Below the pieces are notes generated by a model. That model did not search any database. It saw only the letters and a program-made list of their open reading frames with translations, and was not told where the DNA came from. Positions 1 through 6,670 of a DNA stretch of 12,580 bases are shown in pieces. Position numbers and translations under genes: made by a program. Origin of the DNA: an uncultured Subdoligranulum sp. GTDB taxonomy: Bacteria; Bacillota_A; Clostridia; Oscillospirales; Ruminococcaceae. The stretch spans positions 1-12,580 of the forward strand of contig NZ_CALADU010000222.1 of assembly GCF_937890665.1 (NCBI RefSeq). Reading direction: 5' to 3'. Numbering within the stretch: the first letter of the stretch is position 1; each line of letters opens with the position of its first letter.

Positions 1-150
1 TTCAAATCTATCATTTCTTTTTAATCTTGTTTGTACCCCTTGTACACTGAACTTTAGTTTCCCATATATTGCTTTCCTGCGGTACTTTGGCACAAGTACT
101 ATATGGTATTTGCAATTCCAGCAGGTGTGTGATAAGCTTTTTTCGTCCAT
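1..150 (-). CDS. tnpA: IS200/IS605-family transposase TnpA, 5' end only (runs off window)
   Basis: The first 50 codons of an IS200-type Y1 (HUH) transposase are visible and the gene runs off the left edge. The residues after the start include SLSHTCWNCKYHIVLVPKYR, which matches the conserved N-terminus of IS200 TnpA, where the WNCKYH-VPKYRR stretch forms the first strand of the fold. The catalytic HUH and tyrosine would lie outside the window. The ATG at 148-150 has a GGAGG 10 bases upstream. After the residues YGKLK the translation stops resembling TnpA: the expected run toward the EIIEGH region is absent and the last 17 residues are unfamiliar. I therefore suspect an internal deletion or other decay, although no stop codon is visible. 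Established for the family: TnpA moves single-stranded DNA by peel-and-paste transposition. Recognition is firm; intactness is doubtful. Confidence 0.75.
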   Translation of the reverse strand, partial: MDEKSLSHTCWNCKYHIVLVPKYRRKAIYGKLKFSVQGVQTRLKRNDRFE

Positions 151-156
151 TTGGAT

Positions 157-224
157 GAACCTCCTTTTGCTGTAGTGCGGTTGGCGTTACCCGCTTCTAT
201 TTTAGCAAAAGGAGGTTCTTTTTT
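157..224 (-). promoter_or_regulatory. tnpA leader hairpin that hides the ribosome-binding site; also a plus-strand terminator
   Basis: Two perfect 15-base arms (157-171 and 204-218) enclose a smaller GC-rich hairpin built on GCGGT and ACCCGC. In the minus-strand transcript the 3' arm contains the AGGAGG that serves tnpA, so folding would hide the ribosome-binding site. Read on the plus strand, the same stem is followed by six T (219-224), the form of an intrinsic terminator. In Salmonella IS200 the 5' region is known both to block outside transcription and to sequester the tnpA Shine-Dalgarno; the same role is inferred here. Confidence 0.7.
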
Positions 225-251
225 CCGTATCAACGCTCGTGCTATATTCGC

Positions 252-270
252 CCACAAGCATAGCTTGTGG
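252..270. repeat. Subterminal palindrome of the IS200-like left end
   Basis: CCACAAGC and GCTTGTGG form an 8-bp stem with the 3-base loop ATA. Small-loop imperfect palindromes of this size next to the tip are what TnpA binds as single-stranded DNA in IS200/IS605 elements. There is no T-run, so it is not a terminator. The assignment rests on position and shape only. Confidence 0.5.
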
Positions 271-284
271 TTCTTATATGAAAA

Positions 285-328
285 GGAAACAGGCCCTTCC
301 CTTTTCGGGATGCGCCTGTTTCCTTTTT
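285..328 (+). terminator. Bidirectional intrinsic terminator
   Basis: GGAAACAGGC (285-294) pairs perfectly with GCCTGTTTCC (314-323). Five T follow on the plus side and four A precede, so the hairpin can stop transcription from either direction. It sits just outside the IS200-like end and probably belongs to the chromosomal gene that originally lay here. Confidence 0.75.
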
Positions 329-330
329 GT

Positions 331-745
331 TTGGGGAGAATTTCACCATAACAGACATGTTCGGTCCGCCCACACTTCCGGAGACCAGATCACTCACCCA
401 TCATTTCCCGTTTTGCACACTTGCCGGTATCTGTCGTAGACATACCGGATTTCGCTCAAAATCACTACCGCATCGGAGATATTGATGTAAACGATCTGTC
501 AGTCCCGCATGAGATTGCCGCCACCCGACAATTTATGTATTTTCCCTTTTTGTATAATTCAATGTTTTGTCGAACACAAAAGTTCTTCCTTATAGATTTC
601 TTGCGCCTATAAATCAAAACCACCCGTTGTCGGCGGTCTTTATTATATCTATATTTTCGAGGGGTTACAAAGATCTCTCATAGCCCCAATTCTATAATTG
701 GATTTAAGCACAAGAAATATGCGAGCAAAATTTTAACAATTCGTG
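331..745. other. Gene-poor stretch with decayed coding fragment
   Basis: No intact gene is seen. The stretch holds the minus-strand remnant described separately (394-558). At 617-639 a weak hairpin begins with AAACCACCCGTTG, a 13-mer shared exactly with the hairpin at 11678. A small AT-rich hairpin lies at 686-701 (CCAATT/AATTGG), downstream of the FRG gene on the minus strand but without a T-run. Base composition becomes AT-rich from about 530 onward. Confidence 0.4.
394..558 (-). pseudogene. Decayed fragment of an unrecognised gene with one in-frame TGA
   Basis: Minus-strand codons read protein-like on both sides of a TGA at 499-501: LSGGGNLMRD before it and QIVYINISDAVVILSEIRYV after it, continuing to a TGA at 394-396. 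No start codon with a ribosome-binding site was found for the fragment. The look is that of the C-terminal end of a former gene with one nonsense change (TGG to TGA would give MRDWQIV). I do not recognise the family, and chance coding-like sequence cannot be excluded. Confidence 0.3.
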
Positions 746-1615
746 TCAAACATGTCTAATAATATTCTTTGCCTGGTACTCTAACTCTGGAAACAGAAAC
801 CCTTCATTTATATTTAATAAATCGAGTTCTTCAACAATGCTTTTTTTGTACTCGGCTGGAATCCTAATTTTTTTAATTACCGGGCACAAAAGTTTTTCTT
901 GACCCTCATCTAATTTTGAAAGTTTAATATATTTCCGCCCGTAAGTTCCCAAATTTTTACTGACCTCAATCCCTGTAATTGACATACCAAACAGCAAAAA
1001 TCCGCCACTCTGCTGAAGTATTCTTTGGTTGGTTAATCTTGGCAATATCGCATGAGCTGGTACTGACAATGTATGCATAATAATTTTCTCTGCATCGTCA
1101 TTCTCTAAGAATACACTAGGAAGTCGGTTCCGTTCGCTTGCTCGTTTTACCAATTCTTGAATACATGTTTCTGGGTTAAAAACATAATCTGTAACAAAAC
1201 TTACCGCCCAGTTATCTTCCCAAAATGTCGGGGTAGAAAAGTAATAAAATGCTCCATCTTTGTCCAAGTTATGTTGACACGCAAAGAATAATGCCACAAG
1301 GGGATTGGTTGTTATATCTAATAGCCGAGTCGGTAAGCCATAGTGCTGCATTTTGACTAATTTATCAAAATTATTATCATATGAGAAGTCGGCTGGCCTA
1401 AGGCGTTCAAACTCTTTTATGTATATCGACTCATTTTGAAATTTCTCGTTTCTATATACTGCTGGTTCCAAATGCCAATCGTAGTTACTCTGTCCACGAT
1501 AAAAAGTCATTGAATTAGTTGCTACATGAAACTTTTTCAAAGAATTTTCTTTAACAAAATCTATCAATTCATTTACATTATGTATCTCGACGGATAATAA
1601 TTCTTCATACGCCAT
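746..1615 (-). CDS. FRG domain-containing protein
   Basis: This 289-residue soluble protein has no signal peptide or membrane segment. The FRG domain (Pfam PF08867) is recognisable from FYRGQSNYDWHLEPAVYR (about residues 38-55), the central QHYGLPTRLLD followed by TNPLVALFFACQ (90-114), and NQRILQQSGGFLLFG (196-210). These are the three conserved blocks of the family, which is widespread in bacteria and phages and has no settled biochemical role. The ATG at 1615 is supported by GGAG nine bases upstream. The gene stands alone, with about 130 bp of AT-rich DNA before it and decayed sequence after it. Its DNA is clearly more AT-rich than the GC-rich genes on the right of the window, which suggests horizontal acquisition. 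A role in phage conflict is possible but only inferred from how such genes often occur. Confidence 0.85.
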   Translation of the reverse strand: MAYEELLSVEIHNVNELIDFVKENSLKKFHVATNSMTFYRGQSNYDWHLEPAVYRNEKFQNESIYIKEFERLRPADFSYDNNFDKLVKMQHYGLPTRLLDITTNPLVALFFACQHNLDKDGAFYYFSTPTFWEDNWAVSFVTDYVFNPETCIQELVKRASERNRLPSVFLENDDAEKIIMHTLSVPAHAILPRLTNQRILQQSGGFLLFGMSITGIEVSKNLGTYGRKYIKLSKLDEGQEKLLCPVIKKIRIPAEYKKSIVEELDLLNINEGFLFPELEYQAKNIIRHV

Positions 1616-1758
1616 AATTTCGTTCTCCGTATTAAATGATTTTGGGATTTGTATTTTGTAAATTATATTCTAAACTCCATTATATTTTTCTTTTTGGAAA
1701 ACCTCTTGCTGACGGCCTACAAACTATTAATATAACCGAGTTTTTCCAAGTCCTATAA

Positions 1759-2073
1759 TTACACTCGGACCAGATTGGAAGTGTTTGGGTCGCTGGAACC
1801 ATTTTCCCATTTTGAAACGGACTGACGGCTGACGCCTAGCGTTTCTGCAACAAATTCCTGCGTCATCTGGCAGCGCATGCGTTTTTCCTTTAAAGCTCCT
1901 CCAAGAGATTTTGCCACTGCCTTCTTTTCTTCCCTCACCTCTTTGGAACGGATGTACTTCTTTAAGGCTTTCACAATCAGGACGAAAAGATAGACAATCC
2001 CGGCGAAAACAGCGAGGCAAAACAAAATATAAAAAACAGCGAATAAAATTGTAATCACTCTGTATATATCCAC
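1759..2073 (-). CDS. Small membrane-anchored XRE-type HTH protein, C-terminus shortened
   Basis: The 104-residue protein has one N-terminal membrane segment (about residues 7-36, ending with LFVLIVKALKKYIRSKEVRE) and a C-terminal XRE/HTH_3 DNA-binding motif, MTQEFVAETLGVSRQSVSKW (70-89). GTG at 2073 is the start, with AAAGGGGA seven bases upstream. In related clostridial proteins the HTH domain continues for two more helices after the SNL motif. Here SNL is followed by only VRV and a stop, so 20-30 residues appear to be missing and the domain may be unstable. It is the last gene after the ABC operon and YxeA-like gene, 53 bp behind the latter, and could be a membrane-tethered regulator of that operon (inference). 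Confidence 0.65.
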   Translation of the reverse strand: MDIYRVITILFAVFYILFCLAVFAGIVYLFVLIVKALKKYIRSKEVREEKKAVAKSLGGALKEKRMRCQMTQEFVAETLGVSRQSVSKWENGSSDPNTSNLVRV

Positions 2074-2126
2074 AAAAAAATCCCCTTTGTATTATTTTAC
2101 CTGAAACCAATCGACCTGTCTAGCCG

Positions 2127-2537
2127 TTACTGCGGCCTCGTCCCCAGTTCTTGAATTTGGTTCAGCGCCTTCTGGGGGAGATCGGTTTCATCAACTACTT
2201 CTACACCGACCGTAATCGTTTTGCTGGCGCTGACTTTGATATAGGTACCGGGAGCATAGTAGTCCTCCGCACTGCCGGATTTCTTAAAGTACACTTCTTT
2301 GGTCCCTCCATTTTCGTCATAGCCAATCAGGTCATACGCTTTCCCTTTTTCCTGTTTTACGCTATCGGCATCTACAAGTCAGGAATCCTCGTTTACTTCA
2401 TCCTCCGGGATTTGCGTGTAGTAAAAGCTCGATGCGACATAGCGGTCATTGTAATATCCCTTCGCCCAGAATGCACCTGCGACAACAAGCAGGACGACAA
2501 CAGCAATGACAATTCCCTTTTTTGTTTTCTTTTCCAT
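2127..2537 (-). pseudogene. yxeA-like: YxeA family (DUF1093) protein gene interrupted by one in-frame TGA
   Basis: Reading the minus strand from ATG at 2537 gives 136 codons in a single frame with one internal stop, TGA at 2379-2381 (codon 53). Before it are an N-terminal anchor (KKTKKGIVIAVVVLLVVAGA) and the YYTQIPED motif. After it come KGKAYDLIGYDENGGTKEVY and DYYAPGTYIKVSASKTITVG, typical of the YxeA family (PF06486). The gene has a GGGGG ribosome-binding stretch and begins 14 bp after the permease stop, so it belongs to the ABC operon. In B. subtilis, yxeA closes the yxdJKLM-yxeA operon, which responds to antimicrobial peptides. With TGG in place of TGA the product would be complete. The change is a nonsense mutation, a sequence error, or (less likely) a read-through site. 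Confidence 0.75.
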
Positions 2538-2551
2538 TCCAAAAACCCCCA

Positions 2552-3301
2552 TTAAAACTCAAGTTCTTTTTTACGAAAACCGATTATAGCAATCCCTGTG
2601 GGAAGGACAATATAAATCAGCAGGGCCGCAACAAATGTGAAAATAAAGGGAGCACCTTCCATCAGCTCTGCCTTCACCGTGTAAAGTTGTACTGTATAAA
2701 GATAATCTGTCAGATCCCCGATGGTATTGACCAAAAGCTCCTGCCCCAAGACCATAGACAGCACAATATAGACAGTTTTTGAGGACAGCAGGACATAAGC
2801 GACGATCCCGCCAACCGCATCTTGTGAGAAAAAAACCGGAACGGTGGAAAGTGCAAGGTATCCCTGCGCCCGAATCATCTCCACAGCCACAGTAAGTGCC
2901 AGAGATACCAACTGCTGTGTATTAGGCACCAGCCCGAGAACGACGGGTGCATAGAGTACCAGCCCCCCTATGATCCCGGCAGTGGCGAAAAGAAGGATTG
3001 TACTTTCCATCAGTTTTGCAAGAATGATATGGCTTCTCGGGATCCCGTATCCAATGGCTACCTGCATGGATCTGCACTTAAAATCATCCGCATAGACGGA
3101 TATGAATACAAATACGCCAATCACCAGCGGAAAAAAGCTCAGGAAGCCTGTCACTTTGGCTACATACATTTCCGTTGTAAAAGACGGATTTACGTCAATA
3201 AATACCATCACTACAAAGAGAAGTACGAAAACTCCCACAGAGCCGAGAAAAGATTGTTTGCGCAGGATGCAGCGCAGGTCAGCGTTGAGATAATTCGTCA
3301 T
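2552..3301 (-). CDS. ABC-2 type transporter permease (bacitracin/lantibiotic-export type)
   Basis: The predicted 249-residue integral membrane protein has six hydrophobic spans, including SVGVFVLLFVVMVFIDV near the N-terminus, FLSFFPLVIGVFVFISVYA, then ILLFATAGIIGGLVLYAPVV, and a last span ending IVLPTGIAIIGF before the basic tail RKKELEF. The cytoplasmic loop DDFKCRSMQVAIGYGIPRSH is typical of BcrB-like permeases. I chose ATG at 3301 (MTNYLNADLRC) because GGGAGG lies just upstream; the reading frame is open for another 30 codons, but these lie within the ATPase gene and look unlike a permease. The start overlaps the end of the ATPase gene by 23 bases, implying translational coupling and a two-part exporter. 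The substrate is unknown; a peptide antibiotic is the family precedent. Confidence 0.85.
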   Translation of the reverse strand: MTNYLNADLRCILRKQSFLGSVGVFVLLFVVMVFIDVNPSFTTEMYVAKVTGFLSFFPLVIGVFVFISVYADDFKCRSMQVAIGYGIPRSHIILAKLMESTILLFATAGIIGGLVLYAPVVLGLVPNTQQLVSLALTVAVEMIRAQGYLALSTVPVFFSQDAVGGIVAYVLLSSKTVYIVLSMVLGQELLVNTIGDLTDYLYTVQLYTVKAELMEGAPFIFTFVAALLIYIVLPTGIAIIGFRKKELEF

Positions 3302-4103
3302 GGATATTCCCTCCCACCAATTCAAAATAGTAATCTTCCAAAGACTTGTATGCGGAACCTTCCTGAAGAATGGCGATATCGTTGTCTGCAAGAAGTCGTT
3401 TGGCTTTTTCGTAATCAGATACTCTGATCTGGATTTTATCGCTGCGCACTTTCAAATCCTCATGGGTGATTTCCCGAAGTACTTGACCGTGATCTATGAT
3501 GCCGAAACGGGTGGCGGTGTGTTCCAACTCGCCGAGAATATGAGAAGAAATCACCACTGTTGTTCCATACTCGGCGTTCAATTTGACAATCAGGCTTCGG
3601 ACATCTGCGATCCCCTGCGGATCAAGCCCGTTGACCGGTTCGTCCAAAATCAGGATTTCAGGATTTCCAAGCATGGCATTAGCAATACCGAGCCGTTGCT
3701 TCATTCCCATAGAAAAGGAACCGAATTTGGCGGTAACATCCTGTAAGTCTACAAGCGACAGAACGCGATCCACTTCTTCCGGCTTTTGGATGCCTTTCAT
3801 CTGCCGGTAGTAGTCCAGATTTTCTCTGGCAGTCAGGTAGTAAAAAAAGTTTTTCCCGATAAAGAATCCGATCTTTTTCCTGCTGGCTGACAGTGCAGAT
3901 TTTGTTTTGCTTCCTGCGATAGAAAGCTGTCCTTTTTCGTATTCTGTCAGTCCCAGAATAATTTTGAAAATCGTCGTTTTGCCAGCACCGTTTTTTCCAA
4001 TCAGCCCGTAGATTTCGCCCTCTCGGATGGTAAGGTTTACATCTTCAAGAACCCGGTGCGTTCCATATTGCTTATAGATATGCCGTAATGAAATCATGTC
4101 CAT
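3279..4103 (-). CDS. ABC transporter ATP-binding protein, BcrA/lantibiotic-immunity type
   Basis: This 274-residue nucleotide-binding subunit has Walker A GKNGAGKTT (36-44), a signature stretch GSFSMGMKQRLGIA (128-141) in which SMGMKQ replaces LSGGQ as is common in BcrA-like ATPases, Walker B ILILDE (150-155) with the D-loop NGLD, and the H-loop histidine in SSHILGE (H188). It would energise the adjacent permease, probably for export of, or resistance to, a small peptide or antibiotic. The start is uncertain among GTG 4115, ATG 4103 and ATG 4097. I prefer 4103 because the AAAGGAGAGG ribosome-binding stretch is too close to the GTG. It is the first gene of the operon. No two-component system is beside it, unlike many Bce/Yxd loci. 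Confidence 0.9.
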   Translation of the reverse strand: MDMISLRHIYKQYGTHRVLEDVNLTIREGEIYGLIGKNGAGKTTIFKIILGLTEYEKGQLSIAGSKTKSALSASRKKIGFFIGKNFFYYLTARENLDYYRQMKGIQKPEEVDRVLSLVDLQDVTAKFGSFSMGMKQRLGIANAMLGNPEILILDEPVNGLDPQGIADVRSLIVKLNAEYGTTVVISSHILGELEHTATRFGIIDHGQVLREITHEDLKVRSDKIQIRVSDYEKAKRLLADNDIAILQEGSAYKSLEDYYFELVGGNIHDELSQR

Positions 4104-4284
4104 TACCTGTTTCACCTCTCCTTTGCTGAAAGCGGCTTTGCTTTCTCATCACTCCCTAAAGGTTACCGAAAAAGCCCGGTTGCTACCACCAACTATCCTG
4201 TAAAACTTCGCTTACATGGGGGTTACATTTCGCTTTTACGGCTTAAACAGGCTATTTTTAATCACTTTTCAAGGAATTGAATTC

Positions 4285-4560
4285 ATCCCTTGACATTGTG
4301 GAAAAGATGCACCATCACCGGACAAACTGAAAGCCAGACAATTTACCGCCGCCTTTCCAGCCGGTGGCGTAACCGCCGGGGCTGTCACCGCTTTTGGTAC
4401 CCACAGTGCCACCGTGGCACTGGGAACCTTGGCTTCTTTCGGGGCGTACCTTTGGCCGTTGGCGGTCTTGGCATAGCTGGCGTGTTGTCAGAACGGCCTT
4501 GCTGTCCCTTCTCTAGCGGTCATGGGGTTGGGGTAGGTGCCAGTGCAAGTGCTAACAAAT
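4285..4560 (+). pseudogene. Possible decayed Gly/Ala-rich membrane protein gene
   Basis: Plus-strand reading in two frames gives membrane-like, Gly/Ala-rich segments that would join through frameshifts: one frame reads FTAAFPAGGVTAGAVTAFGT then ATVALGTLASF, and another continues GVPLAVGGLGIAGVL and later GVGVGASASANKF. Stops interrupt every frame and no ribosome-binding site with a start was found. The pattern resembles a glycine-zipper membrane protein with two or more frameshifts. I do not recognise a family, and chance in GC-rich DNA is possible. Confidence 0.3.
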
Positions 4561-4623
4561 TTCAGGATTTCTATTTTCCAAAACACTGTTTTGGCATCGA
4601 CAAATTGGCGGGAGTTCTTGTGC

Positions 4624-4676
4624 AAAAAAGACCGACTGCCCCCAGTCATTTCAGGGTGGCTCCATCGGTCTTTTTT
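4624..4676 (+). terminator. Bidirectional intrinsic terminator
   Basis: AAAAAAGACCGA (4624-4635) is a perfect inverted copy of TCGGTCTTTTTT (4665-4676). The six T on the plus side and the six A that become U in the minus transcript make it a terminator in both directions. It follows the Gly/Ala-rich remnant. Confidence 0.8.
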
Positions 4677-4755
4677 GTTAATGCAAAGAAAAGCACTGCA
4701 CACAGATAATGTTAGCAAAAAGCCTCTGCATTTTTGCCGCGTTTCAACATAAGAA

Positions 4756-4783
4756 AAGCCCCGGTCTTTTCAGACTGGGGCTT
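4756..4783 (-). terminator. Intrinsic terminator, minus strand
   Basis: AAGCCCCGGTC and GACTGGGGCTT form an 11-base stem with one G-T wobble and a 6-base loop. On the minus strand it is followed by TTTTCTTAT. It is the second terminator behind the yhhN gene. Confidence 0.75.
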
Positions 4784-4824
4784 GGTGGCATATCTTAACA
4801 AAGAAATCGGATGGCTCCAAGGGC

Positions 4825-4842
4825 AAAAAAGCGGCACTGCCG
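4825..4842 (-). terminator. Short hairpin with T-run behind yhhN
   Basis: CGGC (4832-4835), a 3-base loop and GCCG (4839-4842) are followed on the minus strand by a C and six T. The stem is short, so this is a weak terminator. It lies 40 bp past the longer reading-frame end of the yhhN gene. Confidence 0.45.
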
Positions 4843-4929
4843 TTCCAACAGTTGCTGCAACCTTCTAGCGTGCCCCCGTTCTCAGACCGCAAGGCTGACT
4901 GCGATCAGGAACATGGCATAGTAGTAGGT

Positions 4930-5550
4930 CTAAATATTGGCAACGTGTACGGCCGGGTGCTTTGCAGGGTAAAAATACAGGAACAGGATCAGCAGATCCG
5001 AAATCCAAAACAGCACCGCCCCGGCCAGCACCAGAAAGCACCAGAGCTCGCCCATGCCAAAGGCTAGCTGTAGTCCCTTGCCCAGCAGTGCCGAGACAAA
5101 GGCTGCGTAAAGCACCACCCAAGGGCGCATCCGCCCGGTCTGCATTCCCGGCAGACCCGACAGCACCACCGCGCCGCCGGCGCCCAGCACCGCGGCCAGC
5201 GGTACCGGCCAGCCCATGGGCTGCAGCCGGCACAGCCCCCACACAAACAGGGCGTGTCCGGCCAGAAAGGCCCCCAGCCCGGTCAAAAACAGGCCCGGAC
5301 GGCGCAGATGGTTGTAGAGCGCCAGCACCACATCCCCCACCACACAGCACAGCAGCGCCGGCAGTAACCGCCAAAAGGCTTCGGGGCGGCTGCCCAGCGC
5401 AGCGCACACCGCCGCCACAGCCACAAAGCAGAGGCTGCACAGCGTCTTTTCGGGCAGATCCCCCCGCCCCGGCAGGCGCAGCCGCCGCACCAGCAGCCAC
5501 AGGGCGGCGGTGTAGGTCACTCCCATTCCGACGATATACGGTAGGTTCAT
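4930..5550 (-). CDS. YhhN/lysoplasmalogenase-family membrane protein, ended early by TAG
   Basis: The predicted 206-residue protein is almost wholly hydrophobic, with about seven to eight membrane spans and the family landmarks GDVVLALYN (mid protein), FLTGLGAFLAGHALFVWGL and, near the end, FWISDLLILFLYFYPAKHP. This matches YhhN (PF07947), which includes lysoplasmalogenase and TMEM86-like enzymes that cleave the vinyl ether bond of lysoplasmalogens. ATG at 5550 has AGGGAGG eight bases upstream. After HVANI a TAG (4930-4932) is followed in frame by TYYYAMFLIAVSLAV and TGA at 4882, exactly the last membrane span expected for the family. The annotated gene has thus lost its C-terminal span through one nonsense codon, unless it is read through. 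It has its own promoter and lies downstream of the lipoprotein gene in the same direction. Confidence 0.8.
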   Translation of the reverse strand: MNLPYIVGMGVTYTAALWLLVRRLRLPGRGDLPEKTLCSLCFVAVAAVCAALGSRPEAFWRLLPALLCCVVGDVVLALYNHLRRPGLFLTGLGAFLAGHALFVWGLCRLQPMGWPVPLAAVLGAGGAVVLSGLPGMQTGRMRPWVVLYAAFVSALLGKGLQLAFGMGELWCFLVLAGAVLFWISDLLILFLYFYPAKHPAVHVANI

Positions 5551-5582
5551 AGGCCGCGCCTCCCTTACATTGCTTCCCTTTC

Positions 5583-5611
5583 AGTATAGGCAAAAAACGC
5601 TTGGCCGTCAA
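5583..5611 (-). promoter_or_regulatory. Sigma-A promoter of the yhhN gene
   Basis: On the minus strand TTGACG (5606-5611) and TATACT (5583-5588) are separated by 17 bases, each one mismatch from consensus. It is 32 bases upstream of the yhhN start. The decayed second copy keeps the same layout (see 6671-6797). Confidence 0.7.
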
Positions 5612-5670
5612 TTTATACCCTGCCCCAAAATCCGGCAGAGCCGTTAGATATCCTGCAAAGCTCCGTTTCC

Positions 5671-5708
5671 GGACCGATACCGCCCTTTCTGTCGGGAGAA
5701 ATCGGTCC
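5671..5708. repeat. Hairpin between the lipoprotein and yhhN genes
   Basis: GGACCGAT (5671-5678) and ATCGGTCC (5701-5708) form a perfect 8-bp stem around a GC-rich centre, 6 bp behind the lipoprotein stop. There is no T-run, so it may stabilise a 3' end or be an operator rather than a strict terminator. Confidence 0.4.
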
Positions 5709-5714
5709 ACATTG

Positions 5715-6521
5715 TTAAAAGGGAACGTCAAACTCAGAAAAGCGCCAGCCATTTTCCTCCCGCCGCAGGGAAATGGTGTAGGTTTCGGTGTTAGAAACCA
5801 GTCCATCCAGCCACGCCTGCCGGAAAGCCTGATTCCCGGTCTCATCCACAGCATACGTAGCGGTGACCTGAATGTCTATCTTATCCTGCGTTTCCTGCAA
5901 AAGAGCAAAATCCATTTGGGTTGTATCCTGACTGAAACCCGGATGGGTACCGCGCTCGGTGGGCAGATAATACAGCCGCCCCTCCACCGGCCGGAAATAA
6001 ACAGTCTCGTCCGAAGCAAGATAACCGTTTTCCACAAAATCTTTTGTGAAGATACTGTCCAGTGTGTTGTAGAACAAGTCCCAGCTCTGGTAGTGATTCA
6101 AGGCCGGAGCATAGTTTTTTCCATCGATGGTCAACTGGTCCCAATAGGTCAGGCTGGTATCCGGCGTATCGCAGGGGAAATACTCGGTGCTGTCAATCGC
6201 ATAGGTCCCGATGCGGATGATCATCATTTTGTAGGCGCGCCGGTACAGTAGCTGCAGATCCTCCGGCAAGAAGTCCGGGGCAGGCACTTGCAGGTCCTGT
6301 TCGGACAGGGGCGGCTCTAACTCTGCTTCCGCAGACGTTTCCTCCCCGGATTGCGCGGCAGTATCGGAGGGCGGCTCTTCCGCTTGGGACGCTTCCTGCG
6401 AAAGGCTGGCGGTATCCGACGGCTGTATTGTTGCGGTGGAAGACGCTGCATCACCACACCCTGCCAAAAGGCCGGCGCACAGCAGAGCCAAAAGAAGCCC
6501 TTTTCCTTTGCTGGTCTTCAC
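5715..6521 (-). CDS. Lipoprotein with IseA-like C-terminal domain
   Basis: The protein has a signal peptide ending in the lipobox LLAGC, so it should be a membrane-anchored lipoprotein outside the cell. A low-complexity Ser/Thr/Glu/Ala linker (about 50 residues) is followed by a folded region containing LFYNTLDSIFTKDFVENGYL, then VYFRPVEGRLYYLPTERGTH, and near the end TYTISLRREENGWRFSEFDV. This order resembles the IseA/YoeB inhibitor of cell-wall DL-endopeptidases in Bacillus, which tempers autolysis, although the match is by eye. I chose GTG at 6521 because AGGGAGG is eight bases before it; the ATG at 6527 would be only two bases from that site. It has its own promoter upstream. What it inhibits, if anything, is unknown. 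Confidence 0.7.
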   Translation of the reverse strand: MKTSKGKGLLLALLCAGLLAGCGDAASSTATIQPSDTASLSQEASQAEEPPSDTAAQSGEETSAEAELEPPLSEQDLQVPAPDFLPEDLQLLYRRAYKMMIIRIGTYAIDSTEYFPCDTPDTSLTYWDQLTIDGKNYAPALNHYQSWDLFYNTLDSIFTKDFVENGYLASDETVYFRPVEGRLYYLPTERGTHPGFSQDTTQMDFALLQETQDKIDIQVTATYAVDETGNQAFRQAWLDGLVSNTETYTISLRREENGWRFSEFDVPF

Positions 6522-6615
6522 AGTCATCGCCTCCCTTTGATGTAGCTATGCAAAAGTTGTTTTACGGCAACCTTTTCCCGCAGACGATCGTCATGGTGCC
6601 TTCTTTCTTAAGTCC

Positions 6616-6644
6616 AGTGTAGCAACATTGGCGTATTTATTCAA
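6616..6644 (-). promoter_or_regulatory. Candidate promoter of the lipoprotein gene
   Basis: Minus-strand TTGAAT (6639-6644) and TACACT (6616-6621) have a 17-base spacer, each matching four of six consensus bases. It is about 95 bases upstream of the lipoprotein start. The fit is moderate. Confidence 0.45.
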
Positions 6645-6670
6645 CGAAAAAGGCCAGAAATTTTGATAAT

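Larger units (their letters stand above)
1..275 (-). mobile_element. IS200/IS605-type element, left (5') end
   Basis: The tnpA start, its masking leader hairpin and a subterminal palindrome (252-270) occur in the order expected at the left end of an IS200-type element read on the minus strand. IS200 elements have no terminal inverted repeats and make no target duplication, so the outer boundary cannot be fixed from sequence alone. I place it just beyond the palindrome, near 275, before the terminator at 285. The right end lies outside the window. Confidence 0.55.
4104..4929. other. Long intergenic stretch with remnant and terminators
   Basis: No intact gene is seen between the ABC operon and the yhhN gene. 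The left part (4104-4280) should hold the promoter of the ABC operon; I find no convincing -35/-10 pair. On the minus strand it has a repeated ATGTAA (about 4220-4236) and inverted GTAAAA/TTTTAC arms (about 4200-4240), a possible operator. The middle holds the Gly/Ala-rich remnant, and the right part the terminators annotated separately. Confidence 0.4.

Noticed and set aside
3494..3536. Noncanonical ABC signature or H-loop as evidence of a dead ATPase
   Set aside because: SMGMKQ in place of LSGGQ is usual for BcrA-like ATPases, and Walker A, Walker B and the H-loop histidine are all present.
4962..5552. 196-codon plus-strand Pro/Ala/Arg-rich frame
   Set aside because: Antisense shadow of the GC-rich yhhN gene; no start signal and no domain.
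4865..5854. 329-codon minus-strand frame over the yhhN gene and its upstream region
   Set aside because: It overlaps the yhhN gene in another frame, is Gly/Ala/Arg-rich, and crosses the yhhN promoter. The YhhN membrane protein explains the DNA better.
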